Assembly (NCBI GenBank): GCA_947448885.1 | Contig: CANFPJ010000007.1 | Span: 1 to 61,201 of the forward strand | Length of the DNA: 61,201 nucleotides | Source: Comamonadaceae bacterium | GTDB taxonomy: Bacteria > Pseudomonadota > Gammaproteobacteria > Burkholderiales > Burkholderiaceae_C | Direction of reading: 5' to 3' | Part shown: one piece after another, positions 43,672 through 51,763 of the stretch | Layout of the letters: each line of letters begins with the position of its first letter | Position numbering within the stretch: position 1 is the first letter of the stretch | Translations under genes and position numbers: made by a program | Notes under the pieces: generated by a model | Told to the model about the DNA's origin: nothing | What the model saw: the letters and a program-made list of their open reading frames with translations, nothing else | Databases searched by the model: none

Positions 43672-44088
43672 TCAGCCAATGTCCAGGTGCGAACCCGAGG
43701 GGAACTTGTGGCTGGCCATGCGAATGACATACACACTCAAGGCCAGCAAAAAAGTGGTCGCGCCCATGATGGCGATTTCCCACACCGTGTCGCCCGTGTG
43801 GGTGACCAAATCGACCGTGTGGCGGGTCAAGGCGGTGATGGCGATGTAGATCAAAAACCGTATCGGCATGTGGTTGGTCTTGAAATAAATGCCCACCATG
43901 GCACCGATTTCCAAAAAGATAAACAACAACAGCAAGTCCTGGATGGAGGCATGGCGTTTGCTCATGAAAACATCAAACACGGTGAAGCCAGCGGCCCACA
44001 CCGTGGCAGCGCCAATGGCGAACAAAGTGAGGCGGTGAAACACACCCACCAGCATGTCACCGTATTGATCCCATTTTTGAAAATTCAT
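43672..44088 (-). CDS. PsiE-family membrane protein
   Basis: A 138-residue protein with four hydrophobic segments. LLLLFIFLEIGAMVGIYFKTNHMPIRFLIYIAITALTRHTVDL is the family core, and TTFLLALSVYVIRM forms the last segment. PsiE was named for phosphate-starvation induction in E. coli, but its function is unknown. The ATG at 44088 has GGAAAAG upstream; an in-frame ATG at 44121 overlaps the preceding stop and is less likely. Confidence 0.85.
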   Translation of the reverse strand: MNFQKWDQYGDMLVGVFHRLTLFAIGAATVWAAGFTVFDVFMSKRHASIQDLLLLFIFLEIGAMVGIYFKTNHMPIRFLIYIAITALTRHTVDLVTHTGDTVWEIAIMGATTFLLALSVYVIRMASHKFPSGSHLDIG

Positions 44089-44120
44089 TTGCTTTTCCAA
44101 GCCTGGCTGAGAAGCCCGCA

Positions 44121-45032
44121 TCATATATCGGCCGGGTGTGTGGCGCGCCAGCGGCGCAACCATTCCAATCCCTGATGGGTGGCACCAAGTTGTTCGCCAC
44201 GCACAGGTCGGTATTCGCAACCCACCCAACCTGGCCAGTCGCAAGCCTGGGACACCTCGTCAATCACCTCCAACAAATAGGTGTAATTTTGCTCACCCGC
44301 ATCGGGCTCTTGGCGCTGAGGCGCGCCTGCAATTTGGAAATGCCCCACCCGCCCCGTGGGCAAATAGGCGCGCACTTTGGCCGCCACATCGCCTTCCACC
44401 ACCTGGCAGTGGTAGAGGTCCATTTGCACCTTGAGGTTGGGCTCGCCGACTTCGGCCACGATGGCATGGGCATCGGCTTGGCGATTTAAAAAGTAATGCG
44501 CGATGTCGCGGGTGTTGATGGGTTCAATCAGCACATCGCAGCCCTGTTGAGCGGCCAAACGCGCTGCCCAGCGCAGGTTGGTTAAAAACGTATCGCGCAA
44601 CGGTCCGCTCTCGCGGGCCAGCGGGCCGTGGGTGTCACATGCTTCGTCGGCGCGGGGTGCGCGGCGAAACGCCGGGGGAACCAAACCGGCCAAGATGTGG
44701 ATGCGTGGGCAGCCCAAGCGCTGCGCATAGTCCAAGGCCATCTCGATGCCACGCTGAAACTCTGCTTCTTGCCCGGGCTGGCAAGCTCGGCCTCGTTCAC
44801 CTGCCTCCCAAGCCCGCGCCATGCCGACGCGCTCCAAGCCACCGGCAGGGGTATTGAACAGCACTTGCGCCAAGCCATGGGCCTTCAAGCGGGCAACAAT
44901 CTCGCTGGCCTCATGCTCATAAGGCGACATGAACTCCACCCCTGTGAAGCCGTCGCTGGCAGCGGCTTCAAACCGATCCAAAAACGGCAACTCGGCGTAG
45001 AGAAAAGACAGGTTGGCAGCGAATCGGGGCAT
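44121..45032 (-). CDS. Hydroxypyruvate isomerase-like TIM-barrel protein
   Basis: A 303-residue xylose-isomerase-like barrel. It has [67 protein letters not shown] and [15 protein letters not shown], the motif series of the Hyi/OtnI group. Two insertions, at about residues 68-94 and 120-146, make it about 40 residues longer than the usual family length of about 260. It may isomerise hydroxypyruvate/tartronate semialdehyde or a four-carbon oxo-acid, since OtnI-type enzymes are similar; no gcl or glxR gene is nearby. Confidence 0.82.
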   Translation of the reverse strand: MPRFAANLSFLYAELPFLDRFEAAASDGFTGVEFMSPYEHEASEIVARLKAHGLAQVLFNTPAGGLERVGMARAWEAGERGRACQPGQEAEFQRGIEMALDYAQRLGCPRIHILAGLVPPAFRRAPRADEACDTHGPLARESGPLRDTFLTNLRWAARLAAQQGCDVLIEPINTRDIAHYFLNRQADAHAIVAEVGEPNLKVQMDLYHCQVVEGDVAAKVRAYLPTGRVGHFQIAGAPQRQEPDAGEQNYTYLLEVIDEVSQACDWPGWVGCEYRPVRGEQLGATHQGLEWLRRWRATHPADI

Positions 45033-45103
45033 GTTTTATCCGTGGGAACGTGACCAGCCGCCGATTGTGCCGCCTGAGGCCACGGGCCAGCGGGGATGGC
45101 GCG

Positions 45104-45910
45104 TCAGGTGAGCACGCTGCGCAAAATTTCGCGCTTTTTGTCAATGCCCATGCCGGCATCAAAAAAGCTCGCGAAGTGCCGCGCCGAACGCAAAAACAAA
45201 CGCGTGGGCACGCCATTTTGGTAGGGCAAAACAAACTGGGTGCGGAACTGCGGCAGGGGGGTGGCTGCGACCGCTTCAAACTTGAGGCTGGGCACTTTTT
45301 CGTTGGCTTGGCCCACCAGCTTCTTCAACTCATCCATGTTGCTCCACTCTTGGATGTCGGCCGTGGCAAAAAACATGATTTGCTGGGTCTCGCGCAGGAT
45401 GCGGGTCCAAAACGGGTAAGCGTAGCCCCGGGTGGCATAGATGTCGTTGTTGGCCTCTAAACGGGCGTCGCCGCGCTGCTTGTTGTAAAAGCGCAGGATG
45501 TTGTCGGGCGTGATGTCCACCGGCTTCCAGGTGGTGATGACCACATCTTCGGCCTGGGCCCGCGACTCTTCAACGATCTCCACAATTTGGGTCGACATGC
45601 GGGGCACAAAGTCGCGGTGCACGCCCGATTCGGTGAGGATTTTGCGCAGCACCACCATGACCTCGTCAAACACCCCACTGCCCACCTGCACATCCAAGGG
45701 TGCCGATTGATAAGGCGACTCGCGGTAAATGCGGTCAGGCTGGCGCATGATGAAGGCCATGTAATTGATTTGGTCTTTCATCAAAATTTCAGGCGTGACA
45801 TTGATGAAATAGTGCCGGATGTCTCGCTCTTCCACCACCGCTTCGTGCCAAGCCGTGATGACCTTTTTCAGAAATGGCAATCCGCCATACTGGTTCAAAA
45901 GTGTCAACAT
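45104..45910 (-). CDS. Two-domain protein with N-terminal truncated-globin-like domain
   Basis: A 268-residue protein I do not recognise as a named family. Residues 3-120 follow the group I truncated-globin pattern: LLNQYGGLPFLKKVITAWHEAVVEERDIRHYF, then MKDQINYMAFIMRQPDRIY, SAPLDVQVGSGVFDEVMVVLRKILTESGVHRD and IVEIVEESR. S69 lies at the position of the proximal heme histidine in my alignment, so heme binding is doubtful. Residues 135-268 form a second domain (FPFWTRI-, DIQEWSNMDEL- and RTQFVLPYQNG-like strands) with no clear match. The gene has its own leader with nested inverted repeats and follows the formate cassette terminator. Confidence 0.62.
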   Translation of the reverse strand: MLTLLNQYGGLPFLKKVITAWHEAVVEERDIRHYFINVTPEILMKDQINYMAFIMRQPDRIYRESPYQSAPLDVQVGSGVFDEVMVVLRKILTESGVHRDFVPRMSTQIVEIVEESRAQAEDVVITTWKPVDITPDNILRFYNKQRGDARLEANNDIYATRGYAYPFWTRILRETQQIMFFATADIQEWSNMDELKKLVGQANEKVPSLKFEAVAATPLPQFRTQFVLPYQNGVPTRLFLRSARHFASFFDAGMGIDKKREILRSVLT

Positions 45911-45943
45911 TCGCGTTCCCTATCCAATTCCTGAAATTTCTCA

Positions 45944-45984
45944 AATCATGGGCATCAGAGACCCATGATTACAGACTTGTAATC
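45944..45984. promoter_or_regulatory. Nested inverted repeats upstream of the globin-like gene
   Basis: AATCATGGG (45944-45952) and CCCATGATT (45962-45970) form a 9-bp perfect inverted repeat with a 9-bp spacer. GATTACA (45967-45973) and TGTAATC (45978-45984) form a second 7-bp repeat with a 4-bp spacer, overlapping the first by four bases. They lie 34-74 bp upstream of the start codon and lack a T-run, which fits operator sites better than terminators. Confidence 0.6.
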
Positions 45985-45991
45985 TTACTGT

Positions 45992-46022
45992 CAAAAACAA
46001 AAAGCCCATTGAGAAATGGGCT
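45992..46022 (-). terminator. Rho-independent terminator closing the formate dehydrogenase operon
   Basis: AGCCCATT (46003-46010) and AATGGGCT (46015-46022) form an 8-bp perfect stem around GAGA. On the minus strand the stem is followed by TTTTTGTTTTTG. It starts 23 bp after the last formate-cassette gene. Confidence 0.94.
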
Positions 46023-46045
46023 GGTGTTGACTTGGGGCAAAGCCA

Positions 46046-46363
46046 TCAAGACTTTTTGGCGGGGCTGGGTACCGGTGCAGCGGTGGCCGTCGCTGGATTG
46101 GGGTTGTACTCAAACTTGCCAGGGTCGGCGCAAGCCGGTGTGGCCACAGGCTTACCCGCTTTGGCCTTGTTGGTGCGCTGCACATGCGCAGCCACCTTGT
46201 CTTGGGATTTGCACAACTGGAAGCCATCGACCTTGCCAGCATGGGCGGTCTTGGCAGCCGCCTCGGCCGCTTTGGCCTTGGCCTCATCGCTGGGGGCGGG
46301 CAACTTGGCCCAAGCCGAAGTGGTCAAAACGCTGGCCAAAAACCAAGCACCTATTTTGTTCAT
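46046..46363 (-). CDS. Small exported two-cysteine protein of the formate dehydrogenase operon
   Basis: A 105-residue protein with signal peptide MNKIGAWFLASVLTTSAWA, then an Ala/Lys-rich helical stretch (SDEAKAKAAEAAAKTAHAGKVDG), C51 and C78, and a Pro/Ala-rich tail. No CxxCH heme motif is present. AGGAG precedes the ATG at 46363, 13 bp after the cytochrome b gene. I do not recognise a family. A periplasmic accessory or maturation role in the formate dehydrogenase complex is inferred from position only; the two cysteines could form a disulfide. Confidence 0.75.
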   Translation of the reverse strand: MNKIGAWFLASVLTTSAWAKLPAPSDEAKAKAAEAAAKTAHAGKVDGFQLCKSQDKVAAHVQRTNKAKAGKPVATPACADPGKFEYNPNPATATAAPVPSPAKKS

Positions 46364-46376
46364 GCTGCTCTCCTGT

Positions 46377-47486
46377 TCATGCTTGCACCGGCCCTGTGGT
46401 GGGCGCTGGACTGCGGTGGGCCGGGATCTTGCCCGCTTGGATATCGTCATGCCAGAGTTCGTGGTGTTCCTTGGCCCAGGTTTCGTCAACATACCCGGTG
46501 CGCATGGCTTGGTATGCGCCCGCCATGCCCACGGTGCCCATGTAAATGTGGCCCAAGAACATGGCCATCATCAAGACCGTGGCCACGGCATGCACCATGT
46601 GGGCGATTTGCATCTCACCCCGGGTGTAAACGAAACTGGGCAGCAACTTGTCCAGAAACAAGCCGGAGACCACCACCACCGCGCCCAAGGCAAACACACC
46701 GCCCCAGAATAAGACTTTTTCGCCGGCATTGAAACGGTGCGACGGCACTTCCTGGCCGCCAAACATGCCGCCGCCTTTGAGCAACCAAGTCAGGTCACCT
46801 TTGCTGGGGAAGTTGTCTTTCACAAAGGTGAAAAACACCACCACCAGGGAGACGGCAAACAAGGGGCCGGCAAAGTTGTGGGCGTTTTTCAGGGCATAGG
46901 TGAGCCAACCAAACAAGCTGCTGCCCATGATGGGCAACAGAAAAAATTTGCCAAAGGCCATGACCACACCGGACACCGCCAAGATACAAAAAGCAATGGC
47001 ATTGGCCCAATGGGCGCTGCGCTCAAACGGTGTGAAGCGTTCGATCTTGCGACCCGTGGTCTGCCCGTGCAAAGCCATGGTGCCACGGCGCCAGTAAAAG
47101 ATGGCCAAGGCGCCCAGCACCATCACCAGCAGCGACCCGCCGTAAGGAATGATCCAGTGGTTGCGCACCTGACGCCATGCCTCGCCTGCATTGGTCAAAG
47201 GCGCGCCGGGGTATTGGGCAAAAGGCTGAACCAAATTCCCCGCTTCGGGCGCCTGGCTCAGGGGCAGGCTGCTGTAACCCGTGGTGCCTTGCCCCACTTG
47301 GCGCCACACCGGCGCGTTGTTGCCCGGCTGCACCTGGGCCCGCTCGGCATTGCTTTGTTGCAAGTATTGGGGGTCGGCCGATGCCTCGACAGCCGCGGGA
47401 GGCGTGGCGGGCTTGTCTTGGGCGGCCACACCGCTGCACAGCCAGGGCAAGGTCCAAGCGATGGCCCAAATCATGGTGCGTTTCAT
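46377..47486 (-). CDS. fdhC: Formate dehydrogenase gamma subunit, cytochrome b
   Basis: Membrane anchor that passes formate electrons from the iron-sulfur subunit to quinone. The 369-residue product has a signal peptide (MKRTMIWAIAWTLPWLCSGVAA), a periplasmic domain to about residue 115 and hydrophobic segments beginning WIIPYGGSLLVMVLGALAIFYW. The cytochrome b part has ERSAHWANAIAF, NAHNFAGPLF, HMVHAVATVLMM and GHIYMGTVG, which supply histidines for heme b. The start at 47486 fits the signal peptide; an upstream extension is rejected. The periplasmic N-terminal extension is long for FdnI but usual in Fdh3-type enzymes. Confidence 0.92.
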   Translation of the reverse strand: MKRTMIWAIAWTLPWLCSGVAAQDKPATPPAAVEASADPQYLQQSNAERAQVQPGNNAPVWRQVGQGTTGYSSLPLSQAPEAGNLVQPFAQYPGAPLTNAGEAWRQVRNHWIIPYGGSLLVMVLGALAIFYWRRGTMALHGQTTGRKIERFTPFERSAHWANAIAFCILAVSGVVMAFGKFFLLPIMGSSLFGWLTYALKNAHNFAGPLFAVSLVVVFFTFVKDNFPSKGDLTWLLKGGGMFGGQEVPSHRFNAGEKVLFWGGVFALGAVVVVSGLFLDKLLPSFVYTRGEMQIAHMVHAVATVLMMAMFLGHIYMGTVGMAGAYQAMRTGYVDETWAKEHHELWHDDIQAGKIPAHRSPAPTTGPVQA

Positions 47487-47502
47487 GGTGTTTGGCCTTT
47501 GC

Positions 47503-47736
47503 TCAGTTGGATTTGGCGTAATCGTTTTGCCCATCCTGGGCACGGGTGCGCAAAGCTTGCTCCCAACTGGTTTTGTCACCCGCCTTCCAGCCGCCATTGA
47601 CAAAAGCAGTTGGTGCATTGCCGGTGCCAGTGAACGGCGCAGCATCCGACTTGGTGCCCAAGGTCTGGGGTTTTTCCATGCAAGCACTCAAGCCCAAGCT
47701 GGCCACCAAAGCCACGGACAAAAGGGATTTGCTCAT
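47503..47736 (-). CDS. Small lipoprotein of the formate dehydrogenase operon
   Basis: A 77-residue predicted lipoprotein. The lipobox is LSAC in MSKSLLSVALVASLGLSAC, so the mature protein would begin at the cysteine. The mature part is polar (NGGWKAGDKTSWEQALRTRAQDGQNDY). Its ATG overlaps the fdhB stop (ATGA), which ties its expression to the catalytic subunits, and fdhC follows 16 bp later. No family was recognised; a role in complex assembly or membrane attachment is a guess. Confidence 0.8.
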   Translation of the reverse strand: MSKSLLSVALVASLGLSACMEKPQTLGTKSDAAPFTGTGNAPTAFVNGGWKAGDKTSWEQALRTRAQDGQNDYAKSN

Positions 47737-48359
47737 GATTTGCCGCCTTCCTTGGCCGGTGCGGTGCCGGCTTTGCTGCTGCCGTAAGCCGTGCCCCAAC
47801 CCCACACCTCAGCGCCCTTGTTGCGCTTGAGCACGCGGTTGCGGAAGATGTCGGCCACCACGTCACCGTCACCAGCGAGCAAGGCCTTGGTCGAACACAT
47901 TTCAGCGCAAGCGGGCAATTTGCCTTCGGCCAAGCGGTTGCGACCATATTTTTCAAACTCAGCCTGGCTGCCATTGGCTTCTGGGCCGCCTGCACAGAAG
48001 GTGCATTTGTCCATCTTGCCGCGCACACCAAACGTGCCTTGAGCGGGGAACTGCGGCGCCCCAAATGGGCAGGCGTAAGAGCAGTAGCCGCAGCCGATGC
48101 AGACGTCTTTGTCATGCAACACAACGCCTTCGTCGGTTTTGTAAAAACAGTTGACCGGGCACACCGCCATGCAAGGTGCGTCCGAGCAATGCATGCACGC
48201 GACCGAAATGGACTTCTCGCCGGGCACGCCGTCATTCAAGGTGACCACCCGGCGGCGGTTCACGCCCCAGGGAACTTCGTGTTCGTTTTTGCAAGCGGTG
48301 ACGCAACCATTGCATTCGATGCAACGCTCGGCATCACAGATGAACTTCATGCGGGCCAT
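47733..48359 (-). CDS. fdhB: Formate dehydrogenase beta subunit, four-cluster ferredoxin
   Basis: Electron-transfer subunit of the membrane-bound formate dehydrogenase, 208 residues. The [4Fe-4S] motifs are CIECNGCVTACK, CMHCSDAPCMAVCP, CIGCGYCSYACP and CTFC...CAEMCS, the standard four-cluster arrangement of the FdnH/DmsB family. No C-terminal membrane helix is seen, unlike FdnH. GGAG lies upstream of the ATG at 48359, 31 bp after fdhA. Confidence 0.96.
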   Translation of the reverse strand: MARMKFICDAERCIECNGCVTACKNEHEVPWGVNRRRVVTLNDGVPGEKSISVACMHCSDAPCMAVCPVNCFYKTDEGVVLHDKDVCIGCGYCSYACPFGAPQFPAQGTFGVRGKMDKCTFCAGGPEANGSQAEFEKYGRNRLAEGKLPACAEMCSTKALLAGDGDVVADIFRNRVLKRNKGAEVWGWGTAYGSSKAGTAPAKEGGKS

Positions 48360-48390
48360 GGGAATCTCCTATTCGGGTGTGGGGTGCAGC

Positions 48391-51348
48391 TCACGCCCGC
48401 TCGATGTTGCACACAGTGGTCTTGGTCTCTTGCATCATGGTGACGCTGTCGTAGCCATAGGTGGTGGCGGTGTTGATCGCCTCGCCCCGCACCACCGGTG
48501 CCGCGCCAGTGGGGTAATGCGCCAACATGTCAGCGCCTTGCCAACGGCCCGAGAAGTGAAACGGCAAAAACACCGTGTCGGGTCCCACCCGTTCGGTGAC
48601 CATGGCCATGACCTTGATGCGCGCCCCGGTGGGGGTGCTGACCCAAACTTGCTCGCCATTGCGCACACCGCGATCGGCGGCGGCTTTGGGGTTGAGCTCG
48701 ACAAACATGTCTTGCTGCAATTCGGCCAACCAGGGGTTGGAGCGGGTTTCTTCGCCGCCACCCTCGTACTCCACCAAACGGCCAGAAGTCATGATGAGCG
48801 GGTACTTTTCGTGCACCTTGTCGGCGATGTTCTTGTCTTGCACGGTTTTGTACAAGGTGGGCAAACGCCAGAAGGCCTTTTTATCGTCGTGGGTCGGGTA
48901 CTTGGCCATCAGATCAGGCCGGTTGCCATACAAGGGCTCGCGGTGCTGGGGGATGGCGTCGGGGAAGTTCCACACCACGGCCCGTGCTTTGGCATTGCCA
49001 AACGGGTGGCAGCCGTGGTTTTGCATGAACACGCGGATCATGCCGCCAGAGCTGTCGGTCTTCCAGTTTTTGCCTTCGGCGGCGGCTTTTTCGGCGTCAT
49101 TGAGTTCGTCCCACCAACCCAGCTTTTTGAGCAGCACATGGTCCAACTCGGGGTAGCCGGTGGTGATGTCGGCGCCCAAGGAGTGCGAGCCGTCTTCGGC
49201 CAACAGGCTCTTGCCCTCACGCTCCACACCAAAGTTGGCACGGAAGTTACCGCCGCCCTCCATGACGTGTTTGGAGGTGTCGTACAAATTGGGTGAGCCT
49301 GGGTGCTTGAGCGCCGGGGTGCCCCAACACGGCCAGGGCAAACCGAAGTAATCGCCGGTGAAGTCGTAACCCGTGGCGGCGTCTTTGCCGCCTTTGGCCT
49401 TGAGCGTTTTGACATCGAACAAATGCATGTTGCGCATGTGCGCTTGCAGCCGCTCAGGGCTTTGGCCGGTGTAGCCAATGGTCCACACGCACTTGTTGAT
49501 TTCGCGCAAGATGTCATCGGGCACGGGTTCGTCCATGCCTTTGACTTTTTGCATCTTGTAGTTTTTGACCAGCTCTTTGTCAAAGCCCAGCTTTTGCGCC
49601 AGTTGGTACATGATCATGTGGTCAGAGCGGCTCTCCCACAAGGGCTCAATGACTTTTTCGCGCCATTGAATGGAGCGGTTGGACGCGGTGCATGAACCGC
49701 TGGTTTCAAACTGTGTGGCCGCCGGCAACAGGTAAACCGCGCGGTTGGGGTTTTTGTCTTCGGCCTTGCCCGGCATGGCGGCCATGGCCGCGGTGGCCGA
49801 TGGGTAGGGATCGACCACCACCAACAAGTCCAGCTTGTCCATGGCGCGCTTCATCTCCAGGCCACGGGTTTGCGAGTTGGGTGCATGGCCCCAGAAGAAC
49901 ACACCGCGCAGATTGCTGTCTTGGTCGATGAACTCGTTTTTCTCCATCACGCCGTCAATCCAGCGCGATACCGTGATGCCCGGCTTGCTCATCATGCCAG
50001 GGGCTGAAAAGCGGCCCTTGATCCATTCAAAATCCACGCCCCAGGTCTTGGCGAAATGCTTCCACGAGCCCTCGACCAAACCGTAATAACCGGGCAATGA
50101 GTCGGGGTTGGGGCCGACATCGGTGGCGCCTTGCACGTTGTCGTGGCCACGGAAGATATTGGTGCCACCACCGGACTTGCCCACATTGCCCAAGGCCAAT
50201 TGCAAAATGCAAGAGGCGCGCACCATGGCGTTGCCTATGGTGTGTTGGGTTTGGCCCATGCACCAAACGATGGTGCCAGGTCGGTTTTCATGCAGCCAAG
50301 TGGCCACTTTGATCATTTGTTCGGGCTTGACGCCACAGGCCTCTTCGACCTTGTCGAGCGTCCATTTGGCCATCACATCTTCTTTGACCTTGTCCATGCC
50401 ATAGACCCGGTCGTTGATGTATTTTTTGTCTTCCCAACCGTTTTTGAAGATGATGTGCAGCAAGCCAAACAAGAACGGAATGTCGGAGCCTGAGCGGATG
50501 CGCACATACTCGTCGGCCTTGGCCGCCGTGCGGGTGAAGCGCGGGTCAACCACGATCATCTTGGTGCCGGTTTCTTTGGCATGCAGCATGTGCAGCAAGC
50601 TCACCGGGTGCGCCTCGGCCGCGTTGGAGCCGATGTACAAAGCGACCTTGCTGTTTTGCATGTCGTTGTACGAGTTGGTCATGGCCCCGTAACCCCAGGT
50701 GTTGGCCACGCCAGCCACGGTGGTGGAGTGGCAAATGCGCGCTTGGTGGTCGCAGTTGTTGCTGCCCCAAAAACTCACAAACTTGCGCAGCAAATAGGCT
50801 TGCTCGTTGTTGTGCTTGCTCGAACCCACCCAGTAGATAGAGTCTGGGCCACTGGTCTTGCGCAGCTCGAGCAATTTCTCGGAAATTTCATTCAGTGCTT
50901 GGTCCCAGCTGATGCGCTGGTATTTGCCGTCGACCAACTTCATCGGGTGGCGCAAGCGGAACTCACCATGGCCGTGCTCGCGCAAAGCCGCACCCTTGGC
51001 GCAATGTGCGCCCAGGTTGATGGGCGAGTCAAACACCGGTTCTTGGCGCACCCACACGCCGTTTTCCACCACCGCATCGACCGCACAACCGACCGAGCAA
51101 TGGGTGCAGACGGTGCGCTTGACTTCCACCTTGCCAGAACCGTCACCTTGGTTGGGGCCAGCAGCTTGGGACTTTTTCACCAAGGTCAGTTGGCTGGCGG
51201 CCAAGCCCACGCCCACGCCCAAGCCCGAACGGCGCAAAAAAGCGCGTCGGTCCATGGTGGGAATGGCCTGGGCCAAGCCCCGCTGCAGGCGGTGAACAAA
51301 CGGTGAGCCTGCGCGAGGGGTGCTGTCGGATTTTTTGGTCAGTAGCAT
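48391..51348 (-). CDS. fdhA: Formate dehydrogenase alpha subunit, molybdopterin enzyme with cysteine ligand
   Basis: Catalytic subunit, 985 residues, oxidising formate to CO2 in the periplasm. The long N-terminus has a twin-arginine signal (D33-RRAFLRRSGLG) preceded by 32 residues. C81, C84, C88 and C116 bind the proximal [4Fe-4S] cluster. The metal ligand is C206 in HQARICHSTTVAG, encoded TGC, so the enzyme is Cys- not Sec-type. NMQNSKVALYIGSNAAEAHP and the C-terminal MTSGRLVEYEGGGEETRSNPWLAELQQDMFVELNP region bind the bis-MGD cofactor. GAGGA precedes ATG 51348. It resembles Fdh3-type respiratory enzymes. Confidence 0.96.
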   Translation of the reverse strand: MLLTKKSDSTPRAGSPFVHRLQRGLAQAIPTMDRRAFLRRSGLGVGVGLAASQLTLVKKSQAAGPNQGDGSGKVEVKRTVCTHCSVGCAVDAVVENGVWVRQEPVFDSPINLGAHCAKGAALREHGHGEFRLRHPMKLVDGKYQRISWDQALNEISEKLLELRKTSGPDSIYWVGSSKHNNEQAYLLRKFVSFWGSNNCDHQARICHSTTVAGVANTWGYGAMTNSYNDMQNSKVALYIGSNAAEAHPVSLLHMLHAKETGTKMIVVDPRFTRTAAKADEYVRIRSGSDIPFLFGLLHIIFKNGWEDKKYINDRVYGMDKVKEDVMAKWTLDKVEEACGVKPEQMIKVATWLHENRPGTIVWCMGQTQHTIGNAMVRASCILQLALGNVGKSGGGTNIFRGHDNVQGATDVGPNPDSLPGYYGLVEGSWKHFAKTWGVDFEWIKGRFSAPGMMSKPGITVSRWIDGVMEKNEFIDQDSNLRGVFFWGHAPNSQTRGLEMKRAMDKLDLLVVVDPYPSATAAMAAMPGKAEDKNPNRAVYLLPAATQFETSGSCTASNRSIQWREKVIEPLWESRSDHMIMYQLAQKLGFDKELVKNYKMQKVKGMDEPVPDDILREINKCVWTIGYTGQSPERLQAHMRNMHLFDVKTLKAKGGKDAATGYDFTGDYFGLPWPCWGTPALKHPGSPNLYDTSKHVMEGGGNFRANFGVEREGKSLLAEDGSHSLGADITTGYPELDHVLLKKLGWWDELNDAEKAAAEGKNWKTDSSGGMIRVFMQNHGCHPFGNAKARAVVWNFPDAIPQHREPLYGNRPDLMAKYPTHDDKKAFWRLPTLYKTVQDKNIADKVHEKYPLIMTSGRLVEYEGGGEETRSNPWLAELQQDMFVELNPKAAADRGVRNGEQVWVSTPTGARIKVMAMVTERVGPDTVFLPFHFSGRWQGADMLAHYPTGAAPVVRGEAINTATTYGYDSVTMMQETKTTVCNIERA

Positions 51349-51361
51349 GGGAGGTCCTCGA

Positions 51362-51571
51362 TCAGACACGGGTGGTTTGGTAGTAACGCTTGACGTGTTC
51401 GCTCAAGCTGTAACCGCCGCCCTTGGCCGGCGCGGCTGGCAAACTTTCTGAGGGGATTGCGGCCCCTGTGTCAACGGCCTTGACACTGGCCACCGTGGCC
51501 ACAGCCGCGCCTGCGGCAGCGGCACCCCAGAAGAATCCCCGGCGTGAGGTAGGTGCTGATTGGTTGTTCAT
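51362..51571 (-). CDS. Small Tat-signal protein of formate dehydrogenase loci
   Basis: A 69-residue protein known as the formate dehydrogenase region Tat target (TIGR02811-type). It has a twin-arginine-like start, SRRGFFWGAAAAGAAVATVASV, and a conserved tail YSLSEHVKRYYQTTRV. It lies 13 bp upstream of fdhA and is likely needed for assembly or export of the complex; its exact function is unknown. The ATG at 51571 is preceded by GGAG; a longer upstream frame is rejected. Confidence 0.9.
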   Translation of the reverse strand: MNNQSAPTSRRGFFWGAAAAGAAVATVASVKAVDTGAAIPSESLPAAPAKGGGYSLSEHVKRYYQTTRV

Positions 51572-51763
51572 GCAGATATCTCCAAGATAAATTGCTTTCC
51601 CAAAAGGTAAAAATTCACCAGAAAACCTGCGCACAGAGCGCACATAAACTTCATTGCAATTTTCAGGTGTTTATCAGTTTAAAGAGCAAGGGTTTTTCCT
51701 TATAAGAAGAAATATATATTTTTTAAATGACTGTGCATCACTCCGCATGACCAATGCATGGGA
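51572..51763 (-). promoter_or_regulatory. AT-rich leader, probable promoter of the respiratory formate dehydrogenase genes
   Basis: The longest non-coding stretch in the window (192 bp) and markedly AT-rich around 51660-51730. It separates the TorD-like gene from the Tat-signal gene and fdhABC, all on the minus strand. CTTATAAG (centred at about 51704) is palindromic and could hold a -10 box. A short inverted repeat TGCGC-ACAGA-GCGCA is at 51628-51642. No terminator was found after the chaperone gene, so read-through from upstream is possible too. Confidence 0.5.

Noticed and set aside
47487-47687. 67-residue extension of the cytochrome b subunit
   Set aside because: It covers the lipoprotein gene in another frame, and a proper signal peptide begins at 47486.
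50738-50750. Possible selenocysteine codon at the fdhA active site
   Set aside because: The codon is TGC (Cys) in HQARICHS, so no UGA recoding or SECIS element is needed.
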